Shown: positions 22,012 to 33,270 of the stretch, piece after piece
Numbering within the stretch: position 1 is the stretch's first letter
Layout: each line of letters opens with the position of its first letter
Origin: Daucus carota subsp. sativus
Taxonomy: Eukaryota; Streptophyta; Magnoliopsida; Apiales; Apiaceae
NCBI RefSeq assembly: GCF_001625215.2
Contig: NC_030382.2
Coordinates: 47,333,364-47,397,363, forward strand
Reading direction: 5' to 3'
Length of the DNA: 64,000 nucleotides
The notes under the pieces: generated by a model
What the model was told of the DNA's origin: nothing
The model's input: the letters and a program-made list of their open reading frames with translations, nothing else
Databases searched by the model: none
Program-made: the position numbers and the translations under genes

Positions 22012-22566
22012 ATGGCCGGAACACTTGCTAAACGTCACAGAGAAGAAGAAGGAATTGATATTCAAGATTTTGACGAGAACAGAGAAGCAAAGCTTCACAA
22101 GTCATATAATAATACCGAAAACAAACAGCATGCACTTGTTTCTTTTCTTGAACAAGAAGAAGAGGAAACTGTAGTTTCCTCTCAAGACTTGTCACTCTTC
22201 TTCTCCACCCTCCAACAAGAGCTTTTCTCCGACCCACACGGGGACCACCAGACACTTCTGGTAGACCCCAGCACAGAAGATTGGAACCCATGCTCATACT
22301 CAGTGGCAGAAAAGGAAGACAGTATTGGAGATGATGACAAGGAGAGTGTCATAAGGCACCTTCTAGAAGCTTCTGATGATGAGCTTGGGTTACCGAATGA
22401 TGCAGGGGTTGATCGGACGGCGAGAAGTGGCACTAGTGATGAAGATTGTAACGGTGTAGATGACGATTGTAAACAGAGCTCATCATTATTTTGTGATGGA
22501 CTGTGGGAGCTCGAAGATGAGGCTGCCAACTATTATACGTTGTTGCAGTCTCAACTATTCATGTAG
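22012..22566 (+). CDS. Small acidic plant protein of unknown function
   Basis: Intronless frame of 184 residues that I do not recognise by name. It starts MAGTLAKRHREEEG and is strongly acidic. A serine/Leu-rich segment QDLSLFFSTLQQELFSD (about 58-74) comes first, then a motif ESVIRHLLEASDDELGLP (about 110-127). The C-terminus, LWELEDEAANYYTLLQSQLF, ends in Met. The ordered blocks between low-complexity acidic linkers look like short conserved interaction motifs rather than an enzyme. No signal peptide or membrane segment; the KRHRE stretch could aid nuclear entry. A TATA box and CT-rich leader precede it, so expression is plausible. A transcriptional co-regulator is only a guess. Confidence 0.75.
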   Translation: MAGTLAKRHREEEGIDIQDFDENREAKLHKSYNNTENKQHALVSFLEQEEEETVVSSQDLSLFFSTLQQELFSDPHGDHQTLLVDPSTEDWNPCSYSVAEKEDSIGDDDKESVIRHLLEASDDELGLPNDAGVDRTARSGTSDEDCNGVDDDCKQSSSLFCDGLWELEDEAANYYTLLQSQLFM

Positions 22567-22591
22567 TCCTAGCATATTTTAATATACTACT

Positions 22592-22657
22592 AATTTAATT
22601 TCAGGTTTAGCAGCTCACCAAAGCAATTTAATTTCAGGTTTAGCAGCTCACCAAAGC
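22592..22657. repeat. Exact 33-bp tandem duplication in the 3' UTR
   Basis: The unit containing tttcaggtttagcagctcac is repeated at a 33-base spacing, starting 26 bases after the stop codon of the acidic protein. The two copies look identical, so the duplication is recent and may vary between individuals. Confidence 0.85.
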
Positions 22658-22930
22658 AAAATGTATATAACAACCCTTTCCCTGCATCTTTTCAATCAAA
22701 ATTTCCTTTAAGCACACTTGCATAGTCTAATGGATGAAGAATTTTATCTTCTTCATTCTGGCCGAAAATATCACTAATCACTACGAAACTTTTTTTTCCC
22801 AGTTTTAGGCCAAAATTAATGCCTGAAATCAATTATGAAGATATATTTAACCTTCACTAAATTTAAATTTTAAACAATCATATATTTTCTCAAAACCGCC
22901 CATTACTTAGACTCTTTTTCCTATTATAAC

Positions 22931-23276
22931 CAGGGTTCTAAAAATCCATGATTTAACCGATTAATCCCCGATTAATCCTATGCAAGGTCGGCCACCGATC
23001 CGATTTCTAAAATCCGATTAATCCTTATATATATTTCTTAATTGAAGTATATATGATAAATTATTAGAATTAAAATACTATATTATTTTAAATATGAGTA
23101 ATTATAAAGTTTATGAATATAGTAAATATATTAGTTACCAAATAGCTAATATAATAATAACTAAATATTAAATAATATTTTAATATTAAAATAAATCCGA
23201 TTAATCCCCGATTTCCGATTAATCCCTAATCGGTAGCTCAGCCGATTAGGTCCGATTCCCGATTTCTGTAACACTG
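22931..23276. mobile_element. hAT-type MITE
   Basis: Ends cagggttctaaaaatc and gatttctgtaacactg are imperfect inverted repeats. The 8-base word attataac flanks both sides (22923-22930 and 23277-23284), the hAT signature. The subterminal regions are full of repeated ccgattaatcc-type words. No transposase in its 346 bp. Confidence 0.88.
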
Positions 23277-23527
23277 ATTATAACTTTAAATATACAAAAT
23301 TATAAATTATGTCTATTTATTATATTTTTAACTAGAACTTGACTAGATTTAAGTATTTAACGCATGATTATGTTAAATTTGGCACACAAAAAACGTATGA
23401 TTATGTTCGATGAGACCATCTTCAAAAGCCCAATCTTGAATCCTTGACTTACGGTTTTTTGTGCTTCTAGCATTCGGCCCAGTTGAAGTGAAATACAAAT
23501 GTTAGAATTTAGATTTTACGTTACAAA

Positions 23528-23696
23528 CTAGTGTTGTAAAAAGTGAGAATCAGACTTAATCGGTGAGCGGAACAAGGATTAATCAGGGATTAATTGGATT
23601 GATCAGTGATTAATCGGAGATTTTATCAGTTCGGCGAGTTACGGAACATGGATTAATTAGTGATTAATCGTGATTAATCACCGACTTTACAAACTA
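23528..23696. mobile_element. hAT-like MITE remnant next to the PPR gene
   Basis: Left end tagtgttgtaaaaagt and right end actttacaaacta are imperfect inverted repeats, and the inside carries the same gattaatc words as the MITE at 22931. About 169 bp. The word acaaacta occurs at both edges (23523-23530 and 23689-23696), which may be the duplication or part of the terminal repeat. It ends about 50 bases before the PPR start codon. Confidence 0.6.
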
Positions 23697-23744
23697 ATAA
23701 AACCCACAAGTTCAATTAAATTTTGGCGCGAGGGCTCATTTCTC

Positions 23745-25511
23745 ATGATATCAACAATTGCTTCATCTCTGAAGCAAAATTTGAAAATTAACCCAAAACC
23801 CATTTTTGCTATTCACTTTTCTTCAACTTATTCTTGTCAAGACTTGATTTTTCTGCTAAATAATTGTAAAAATACTTCAGAAATAACTCAAATACATGGC
23901 TGTATGATCAAGAATGGCTTAGACCTTGTAGCCTTCCCAGTAAGCAAGCTTCTTGCTTCTTCTATTACTAATGTATATTATGCTTCATCTATTTTTAAAT
24001 GTATTCAAACCCCAAATGTGTTTATGTTTAATACCATGCTTAGATGCTATTCTGTCAGTGATTACCCTGATCAAGCACTTGTACTTTTTAATTACATGAG
24101 GGCTGTTGGTGTGTTGTTAGATGAGTTTAGTTTGGTGTCTGTTGTTAAATCTTGTGCTCGATTGTTTGATGTTAAGAATGGATGTGCTGTTCATTCAGTT
24201 GCTGTGAAAACTGGGAATGTTGTGTTTGGTAATGTGAGGAATACTGTTTTGCAATTGTATTGTGTTTGTCGAAGAATTGAGGATGCACGCGTGTTGTTTG
24301 ATGAGTTTTCTGTGGGGAGGGATTTGGTTTCGTGGAATGTTTTGATGGGGGGGTATGTTTATGTGTCGAGGCCTGATGTTGTTTGGGGTTTGTTTGAGAG
24401 GATGTTGTTTGAAGGTGTTAGGATTGGGGGGAGTACTATGTTGAGTGTTTTGTCGGCTGTAGGTGAGATTGGGGATGGTTGGGGAGGAGAGTGTGTTCAT
24501 GGTTATTGTATCAAGCGCGGGTTTTGTTTTGATTGTAACGTGGTGACTGCTTTGGTTGGTATGTATGGGAGAATTGGAAAAATGGATTCTGGACGGAGAG
24601 CTTTTGATGAAGTTGATGTAAAAGATGTTGTCTTGTGGAATTGTTTGGTGGATGGGTACGCCAAGAATGGATTGCTGGAAGAAGCGTTAAGTCTGTTAGG
24701 ACTGATGAAACACAGAGGTGTGAAGGCCAATTCTTCGACATTGGCAGGGTTACTTTCTTCTTGTGCGGCCTCTGGAGCTCTTGCAGTAGGGAAATGCGTT
24801 CATGAATATGTGGATCAGCAGCAGCTAGTACTAGATGCAGTTCTGGGCACAGCTTTGTTGGACATGTATTGCAAATGTGGTTTACTCGGGGAGGCTGTTA
24901 ATGTTTTCAAGAAAATGGTAAGCAAAGATGTGAAATCTTGGACTGCAATGATTTTGGGCTATGGGATGCATGGGGAGGCAAAAGATGCCATTTTGATATT
25001 TTATCAAATGGCAAAGGAGGGATTTAGACATAATGAAGTCACTTTCTTGGCAGTTTTAAGCGCTTGTAGCCACGGGGGGCTGATAACTGAAGGAACAAGT
25101 TTTTTTAAGATGATGATTCAAGACTATGGCTTGAAACCAAAGGTTGAGCATTATGGATGCATGATCGATCTCTTTGGTCGAGCAGGATTGCTGGAGGAAG
25201 CACATAATCTAATCAAGAGTTTGCCTATTAAGAGCGACGCGACTGCATGGCGTGCATTACTTGCAGCATGCAGAGTCTATGGGAATGTTGATCTGGGGAA
25301 AAGTGTGAAGAAAGCACTGGAGGATAACTATGGTGAACACCCTGCAGATTCTATAGTTCTTTCAAGTACTTATGCTGTTGCAGGTCGTACACCTTGCCTT
25401 CAAACGATGCAGACGATAAGAGGAAAGATGGTGGACAACCATGAATATCAATCTCGGGGAGTGAAGGAAGCTGGATGTAGTTCCATTGAGTTGGGTGATG
25501 ATGACGAGTGA
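23745..25511 (+). CDS. Pentatricopeptide repeat (PPR) protein, PLS class with E-type end
   Basis: Intronless gene for a 588-residue PPR protein, which would bind organellar RNA in mitochondria or chloroplasts, typically for editing or processing. The frame is open upstream to 23670, but only with a non-ATG codon; the first ATG is 23745, giving MISTIASSLKQNLKIN, a basic, Ser-rich start like a transit peptide. PPR units run through most of the protein: PNVFMFNTMLRCYS, DLVSWNVLMGGY, DVVLWNCLVDGYAKNGL, DVKSWTAMILGYGMHG, then KVEHYGCMIDLFGRAGLLEEA. The end (TAWRALLAACRVYGN ... GVKEAGCSSIEL) is an E-type tail; no DYW deaminase. The exact orthologue and RNA target cannot be read from sequence. It converges with the PRAF gene, coding ends 352 bases apart. 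Confidence 0.9.
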   Translation: MISTIASSLKQNLKINPKPIFAIHFSSTYSCQDLIFLLNNCKNTSEITQIHGCMIKNGLDLVAFPVSKLLASSITNVYYASSIFKCIQTPNVFMFNTMLRCYSVSDYPDQALVLFNYMRAVGVLLDEFSLVSVVKSCARLFDVKNGCAVHSVAVKTGNVVFGNVRNTVLQLYCVCRRIEDARVLFDEFSVGRDLVSWNVLMGGYVYVSRPDVVWGLFERMLFEGVRIGGSTMLSVLSAVGEIGDGWGGECVHGYCIKRGFCFDCNVVTALVGMYGRIGKMDSGRRAFDEVDVKDVVLWNCLVDGYAKNGLLEEALSLLGLMKHRGVKANSSTLAGLLSSCAASGALAVGKCVHEYVDQQQLVLDAVLGTALLDMYCKCGLLGEAVNVFKKMVSKDVKSWTAMILGYGMHGEAKDAILIFYQMAKEGFRHNEVTFLAVLSACSHGGLITEGTSFFKMMIQDYGLKPKVEHYGCMIDLFGRAGLLEEAHNLIKSLPIKSDATAWRALLAACRVYGNVDLGKSVKKALEDNYGEHPADSIVLSSTYAVAGRTPCLQTMQTIRGKMVDNHEYQSRGVKEAGCSSIELGDDDE

Positions 25512-25863
25512 TCATCGGAAATAAGAGTGTAGCGGTTAGTGAGAAATCTGGGGAAATTGAGGTTTTCCGACTAAAACAAAGTAATGAAAGAAGACTTCAA
25601 CTACTCAAACATGGACAGAAATTTCAGAATATCCACTCACTTTCAAATCTGTGTTTCATTTCATGAACCGTCTTTACTTGCTACTTTCTACCTCCTCTTT
25701 ATACATATTACATATCTTTGCATCTGGATCTACTATCCTAATATTAAATCTACCTAATTAACCAAGAAAGATATTACAAACTTTGGTGAGGTGATGTCAA
25801 AGAAAGCAGTCGTGACATGTTCTCTCTTCCATTAAGGTAAACCAATGGCACACCATAAGCAAG

Positions 25864-28800
25864 TTAGTCAGTGGTCAGTATGTTGTGCTCTTCACATACT
25901 CTTGACCCATTTTCAGCCCACCACTTCTCTGCTTGTTGTTCTGTGAAACGTTTCCGACTGCAGAGAGATACCACAATATTCAGTCAGTGCTAAGAAACAA
26001 CAGCGCGTATGAAACAATAATCATTAAATAGCATCGATGTAAAATATATAATTACAATTAATCTCTCATATCTATCAGAGACCTTTATTCTCCTTGCACC
26101 AACTTGACAGCCCATCATTACAGCAGTCTATAAACCAGCTCAGGTATTCTCTTGGATAAATCATACACGCACCTCTTAAAAATTGTGGAGTCTCTTTCAT
26201 ATAGTTTCTCCTTTCCGTAAGACAAGCAGTTTTAAATTTTTGGAGCAACAACTAATAATACTGATCAAAACCCTACTTTCATCAGTATAGTTATAGTAAA
26301 TTACAACATCCTATTATTAGTTGCCCATATGTATTAAAATTTTAACAAGAAGAGATCATTACAGGAATAGCAGGAAAACTTACAGAAGACTTGCAAACAG
26401 AACATTAAGAAAACCCAAATTATGAATAGTGTGATTACTAAATGGATTTTTAATCTAGTTTAAGTAACTGAAAATTTAAAAATAAACACAGTAGGTTCCT
26501 TTGGTAGTGATACAAGTGTATGAGTTTATGTGTGTCTCAGCATATCATGCATTATGACTATATGATGCATATTTAATTTAGCTAAAGATACATAGTACTA
26601 TAGTTATTCATAATGCCAAAACACTAGAAAGCTTTGTAATTACTAATTAGTGTTATAGTTGTTCCACTGAGACTCGAGCTAATGGGGATTTTAAAAAACA
26701 CAGTGAATTATATGTAATACTGATATGCAGTTAAAATTTTATATCACTCTTTGAACATCAGTTTTATATAGACAAGTTGGCTGGTATATACCTGAAACGA
26801 ACACGTCTGAGTTCATTGCCACCTCCTGGTAAGGAAGAAAGAGTTACATATACTCCGGGCTCATACTGTAAGACCGACTCTGTTGTCCCAGTCTGAACCT
26901 TAGATCCATTTGGTAAACTTGGATGAGCAGAATTTTCAACCGATTTACTTTTAGGAGGTGACGGGTTTGTTTTGATGCTCTCATCAACTGGGTTACTCGT
27001 ATCTTTGGACATTTCACTATTTAAATCTTTTTTGCTGGAAGAATGTCTTTCTGGAACTCTTTCAGCCATCTCCTTCAGCTGTACTCATATGAACATTGAC
27101 CATAAAGATGCAAACTGTTATATAGAAACTATGTTTGGACAACTTGATTGAAAAACTACACATGGACACAAATTTGTAAATAGCACCTAAAACCACAACC
27201 CATGCCCAATGCCAGATGCATATCTAGAAATCCTTTTTACTCCTAAAATTACAAACCACTGATACTTGGATCTGCACCGTTGTCCGGAAGCCGTACTTAT
27301 ATCACACAGGTAAGGTTTCAGTGGCTCTAACTCTTACTATACAATTTGGACAAATTTTAACAAATTTGTTTAGTCCTTCTAAGCTTACTCAAATATCCCT
27401 CTAAATCTCTATAGACATCTTTACTTAACAAGAAAAGACCACAAAAAGTATTTGCATTTTTACTTGGCTGCCTAATTAGACGTCTTCTTTCTTTTAATAT
27501 AAATTAAGCTGGGTCTAGAAAACAGTAAGATTTATAACACACCTTAAATACACCCAATTTTCGACATATTACACAACTAACCTGTGCAGTTAGAGACTTG
27601 ATCACTTCCTTTGCAGCTTTGCATTTTTCAGCTTCATCTGCAGCAAATGCTGCCGCCTCCTTCAGTTCCCTTGATTTTCTTTCCAATTCAGCTTCAAGAA
27701 ATTGGGATTTGCTAGAAAGATCTTCGACCTACAACAAAGACCAAACTACATTGAGCTAATTTGATCTAATCATAGGAATTAAATGGCAAGTGGTCAATTA
27801 CATAAATTCCATTCAAATAGAATGTATGCAGCATTGCAGCCCACTTATTAATTAATAAAACCGCTTTTCAGTACAAATACAATCTAAAGGGCATAATGTT
27901 AGTAACTTCCTTTATTTCGAGGAAACAAAAAGGGAAAGCATTACAATGCCTTGATTAATGTAACAACTTCCATATTACTGCATCATAGAAGATATAGAGT
28001 CTGCAAATATCAGCAAACTTTTGAGGAATAAAAAACACTGTTTTGAAATCTTTGGGCAGATTCAAAAATTGTGGACAAAATTAAAGAAATATTATACAGA
28101 TGTAGGAGGGAAGATTCAAAAGAAAAGGAAAAAAAAGGATGCCAACTCCTTATGATGAGGTTGCGTCGTTGCGAATATGAATAGGAAATAAAATGAAGCA
28201 TTCATTCTCAATATGGCGGGTTTGAACTCTACCTTAGTTTGGTAGCTAAGGAATGAAGGAAGGAAAGTTTAAATATTCGGCCCAAAAACAGTACAAATTT
28301 CATTCCATTCCCTCCCAATATTTTCCATCAAACCTAATTGAGCATATTAAGTTCACAGGCTAAAAGTTTTAAGAGAGTAAATATTTGTGTGGAGAGGCAG
28401 AGAAAGCATGCTTCACAAGAAAACATGTTTCAATAGAAAACATCGTGTGGGAAAGCAGAGACAACATGTTGCATTTGAAAACATGTTATAATTTTTCATA
28501 AAAAATGTTTATATTAGATGGATAGTAAAGGAAAATAGGTGCAGAAGTGCTTAAAGAAATACAGATACTTCTGCAAACAGTACCTGTGCCTTCAGATATA
28601 TAACCTCCTGGCTTAGACTTTCATTTCCCTGCTTAGGATCATCAAGAATCATTTTAGTTGTAAAGCGAGTCAGGGACTGTGTTGGAGAGGGAAACTGAGG
28701 TGAAAATGTCTTCCTCTTTACAGGGGATGTAGCTCGAGAAACAATTCTGGAATTAGGAACAGAGAGTGATATGCAATTCCTGGAGGCTCCAGAGAAAGAA

Positions 28801-31800
28801 CCTGGTGATTTTAAAGTAAGGCTTTGCATCTCAATGTTTCCATTAGGTAGCTGATTCAAACGATTGTCCCTTGTTTCATTATTCATACAATTCCTGGAAT
28901 TGCTCCCTTCACCTAGATTAAAGGAATTGAAAGAAAATAATTTAGACATCTGTCCTTGGACTCGTGGACCCCCAGTCTCTTTTTCTCCCAACTCACTATT
29001 TTTGGGAAGCGTACTCCAGCTTTTAACTTTAGGAATCACCCCAGGAGATCCAACTTCCATAGTCTTCTGAATCTTGGTATAACAGTCATCACAGACACGA
29101 TATGACTTGTTTGAACTTGGGGCCAGTGAAGCTTTCAGGGATTTTTTTATGCTGCAGGCTTTGCAAAACACAAGGCCACAGTTATAGCAGTTGTGACGTT
29201 TTCTTCTGAAATTAAATGGATTTCGGCAACCAGTGCACAAAGAGTTGTCAGAACTTGATGCCCATTTGTGAACACATATAGCAGCAGTAAAATTTGAACC
29301 ACATACAACACCTTTAACTTGCTTATCACGAAAAAAATCAACTAACGTAGGTGTGTGACGGTCAGCAAAATCTCCATGCCCAAGTTGCCCATTTGCACCC
29401 TTGCCCCATGTATAAATCTCTGTTTTCGAAGTCAAAACTGCAACATGATGGGAGCCACACGCAATTTCTTCGACAAAACAGTCGGCAATCTTACCCTCGA
29501 TGCAAATAGGAGTTTTACCATCAGCAAGAGGAGTCCCTAGCTGTCCGTAGACAGTGCTCCCCATTGTATATAGTCGTCCTGAGGCAGTGACACCAACAGT
29601 TAAACTATTTCCACATGCTACTTTGGAGAAGCTTATATCAACTAATGCAGCTACAGACTCGGGGGCAAGTCTAGGTGCTTTATCACAATGACCAAGTTGG
29701 CCCTTATCTCCATCCCCCCAGGTAAACAACTTTCCAGGTATAGAACCTTCAGGTGGTGGGGAATTAGAAGATCCGTTCTCCACTTCAACAACAGCAGCAG
29801 TGTGCCAAACTCCACAAGCAACCCTTATTGTCCTGCACTCTTTCAGTTTTTCCACTTCTCTTGGGATCCTAATGTTATTACGGTCCCCATGCCCCAAGGC
29901 GCCAAAAGTCCCATCACCAAATGTATACAACTGACCAGCAGATGTTATAATAGCTGTATGCCAAGGTCCACAAGAAACAAATGATACACGAATACCCTCC
30001 AAGATTCCACTCACTTTCTTGGGGATTGAATGGGTGGTACCACTTCCATGTCCAAGCAAACCTGAGTTGTAAATACCATCACCCCAGCTATATAGATCTC
30101 CTGCAAGCGTAACTGCACATGTATGATATTCCCCACATGCTACCATCTCTATGTTCATGCTGCTAAGAGTTTCAATGAGCTTTGGGTGCGAAACATCTAC
30201 TTCGACACCATGCCCAAGCCTCCCCCCTGACTCCTCTCCCCAACTGAATATTTCCCCTTGTTTGGTGACTAAAACAGCATGCCTACTACCACAAGCAATG
30301 CTAATAGCATCAAGTACCATGGTAGACTCCAGCACTTTAGGTAAATGGGCATCCATTGTGGAACTAGATGGTCTACCAGATTTACGCACCCCACCACCCA
30401 CCACCCCGCCACCAGTGCCTTCCCCCCAAATGTAAACATCACCAAGGGAATCAATATCTTCAAGACCAGAACCTTGGCTTGATGAGCTAACCGCACTTGA
30501 CAAACTGACTCGCATTGTATCAGATGCAGAAGTTCGACCATTGGCGTTTTCCTGACCTCCAGATTGAACTGAGGTGGGAGAATAAGTAACTGATTCAGCT
30601 TGTGGTAAACTCTTGGTGGCTGCAGTATATGAAATGATATCAGCAAACGCTTTTCCCAACCGGGTGTCTGCTTGCTGACCTTCTCCCTGATCCTAATACG
30701 CCCACACAAAAAGAAAAAGTGAGATACTGATATCAAACATAAAATTCAGAGACAGTGCTATTAAAAAGACAAGATTTGATAATTACAGAAAATGCACTTG
30801 ATGGAGAAACTCTTCGTCCATGCGGACTTTCTGATGCTATACTCTCAGTTCTTGCTTCAGTTGTCAGTTCACTTTTCGATTTGCGGTAGCTACCACGAGC
30901 GATTAATGCCTTCAGGGCAACAAACCAGACCTCAGCTTCATCCTTATCTTTACATATCTGTTTATAAAATCATAAGGTCAACACAAATCATCAAGCCTAA
31001 CATGGTAATGCTTATTATGTTATCAATTTCAGGCCAATTTATTTTCAAAGTATAATAACCTACCAATTAACATGAGTAGATTTATTTAACGATATCAATA
31101 TATTAAAATTAGGTAAAAATATTTCACTTATTTTGCTTTCTATAATAATGGGCATAGTTTTGCCGATCCTCTTTATCTGTCTCTCCCCAGATTCCAGAAG
31201 CTTAAGTATATTGGAATACTTACAATATCCAACGATCTATCATTGTAAATGAGAGAAAATGACTGGTACTCTTTCTCTGGCCGAGGATACCGCTGAAATA
31301 TTGCCTGGACAAGAAGCGAGACATGAACAAATTGGACAAGAACAATTTTTAGGAGTTGACTTTATTTGGCCAAACTAAAATGTGATGCTGAAAACATGGT
31401 ACAAGTAGCAAAAAAAAAGGAAAAAGAAGACTAGGGCAGTGGAATTGCTTCTATTGGTTTTACTGAACTAATTGCAAAAGCAAAGGATAAGTACTAATGT
31501 AACAGCAAACTCACAGTGCGCTGTCCAGGTATAATCTTTATCACATGGCGTAGTTCAAGCTGTTTCTCTTCTCTGTCAACATACCATATTAGTTTGGACT
31601 CGTCCTGCAGTGAAGTGGCAAAAAGTAAAATATAAGAAATGACAGCATATATATAGAAAAAAATATGTAGTGTTTAACAAACCATAATGTGTTCGGAAGT
31701 TTTAAGTATTTTCTACAAGAATGATTGTATGGTCCTGCTGGTACTGACTGAGAATTTTACATAGGTTCTCTTCCCTTTCTACATATGTTTCGTTCCTCCT

Positions 31801-33270
31801 CTTTTTTTTGCTAATTGAAAACACACGGACACCTATTTTGCCTTCAAGAAGACTTGAAACTTCCATATAGGAACCAAGGCATATACTACTAGATAAAATG
31901 CCTTTGATTAAGTTCTATTCTTTAGGGTCATGAAGCCGGGCGCCATTTTTTTTCCGGATATTGAACTAAGAGCGGGAGACCAAATTAGAGTAGTCAAGAT
32001 CAAGGTATCCCATGTTCTCTCTAGCTATGTTCAAAAGTGCTAACTGAAGTTGGTGGACTGCATTAAGGTACTTTACTCTCCAGTGCTTTCACATGACATA
32101 ATCACTAAAGGAAATAATAGTACCATTGATGGGTAAGATGAAACAGAATTTGCTTAATGTTGTACTTCTGATTTCATTATTTAGCCAGCAATAGCAAATT
32201 TGTTTAGGTATATACGACATAAAAACTATTTTGTCATTAATCAGAATGCATAACAGAATTGATTCACTGCAAGCACAACTATATGATTGCCAACATATTC
32301 TGCAAATATATGTAAAATGAGACGGTCACCCACTTATCCCGAAAAAACATCAAAAGTATTATAACAATTTGCACAAGATGGACTTCATATTTGGCAGACA
32401 TGTCACTCTAAAAAAATTTAGAGCAATATAAACAATTGTTTAAAAGTGTATATGTGTAACAGGGGATTAAATTTACTAAAGCGGGGCCATATCTGATGCA
32501 TGCGACACAACTTACAGAAGAAAGTCGAAATGGGCAAAACTTTGGTTTTCCTCTGCGCCCGTATTTCAGCAAACATGCCCCTCTTTTGAGTGCTGTAAAA
32601 GCCTGTGTCATGGAAAATGGGAAATGAGAAAATATATAATATCAAGCTTGACTTCTCATTGCAAGACTCCAAAAGAAAAGAATTAGAAATGAACCAATAC
32701 TTTTTACAACCAAAAGAAAAAATTGTATTAACAACAATAATCTAAGTAATTTATGATTAACATCACCAAGCAAGATGCAAGGCAGTAGTAACAAATACAT
32801 CTTTAAAAAAATGCTATCACCATTTTATCATAGTACTGCTGGTGGTAAGCGATAACGAAACAACCAAGTACTCTATACTCTCCTTTGCTCTACCAGGAAA
32901 ATCAATTGCGGTTTGAACTTTGAATATTATTGATATACTTCACAAAAATTCTATCAGGAATGGATTCAGTTGGCAATTGCATGGCTATAGCACCAACAAA
33001 AGTAATGATGAAAACTTTAATTCCAAAGTTTATAGTCATCCTCTGAATCTACATAGTTGGAATGTCTTTCAAGCTCAATTATATCAACAAAAAAAATTGT
33101 TGTACGGGAACCTGTTGAAAGCTTATTTTACAAGTCCTGTAACCACATCAAAGTCAATAATTTGAAGCTCATACAAGTCCTATGTAAACCACTTGAAACC
33201 GAAAGAATATATACAGAATTACCTGATCAATGTCCCGGTCGACAAGACTATTTTTCTGCAAATCAGCCAT
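25864..33270 (-). CDS. PRAF-type protein: PH, RCC1 repeats, FYVE and BRX domains
   Basis: Nine coding exons: 33223-33270, 32516-32602, 31515-31604, 31224-31304, 30787-30957, 28584-30692, 27582-27728, 26792-27078, 25864-25957; all junctions are GT/AG and in frame, giving 1,037 residues. The first five exons encode a PH domain (about 17-135). The large exon holds seven RCC1 blades (about 240-635, e.g. GEIFSWGEESGGRLGHG), then a FYVE zinc finger (about 635-700) with RKRHNCYNCG, the variant typical of plant PRAFs. A coiled coil (KCKAAKEVIKSLTAQLKEMAER) and a C-terminal BRX domain (VYVTLSSLPGGGNELRRVRF, RFTEQQAEKWWAENG) follow. The family binds phosphoinositides at the plasma membrane or endosomes and acts as a putative small-GTPase exchange factor, with roles in polarity. 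Length is close to the usual 1,050-1,100. Confidence 0.93.
28388..28490. repeat. Imperfect tandem duplication in a PRAF intron
   Basis: Two diverged copies of a unit of roughly 54 bases (gtgtgg-aggcagaga..gaaaacatgtt and gtgtggg-aagcagaga..gaaaacatgtt) in the intron after the large exon. No function seen. Confidence 0.55.

Noticed and set aside
23670-23744. N-terminal extension of the PPR frame
   Set aside because: The frame there starts with GTG, not ATG, and lies partly in a MITE. The first ATG at 23745 also gives a transit-peptide-like start.
24195-24741. Antisense frames within the PPR gene
   Set aside because: They are low-complexity translations opposite a GT-rich coding strand.
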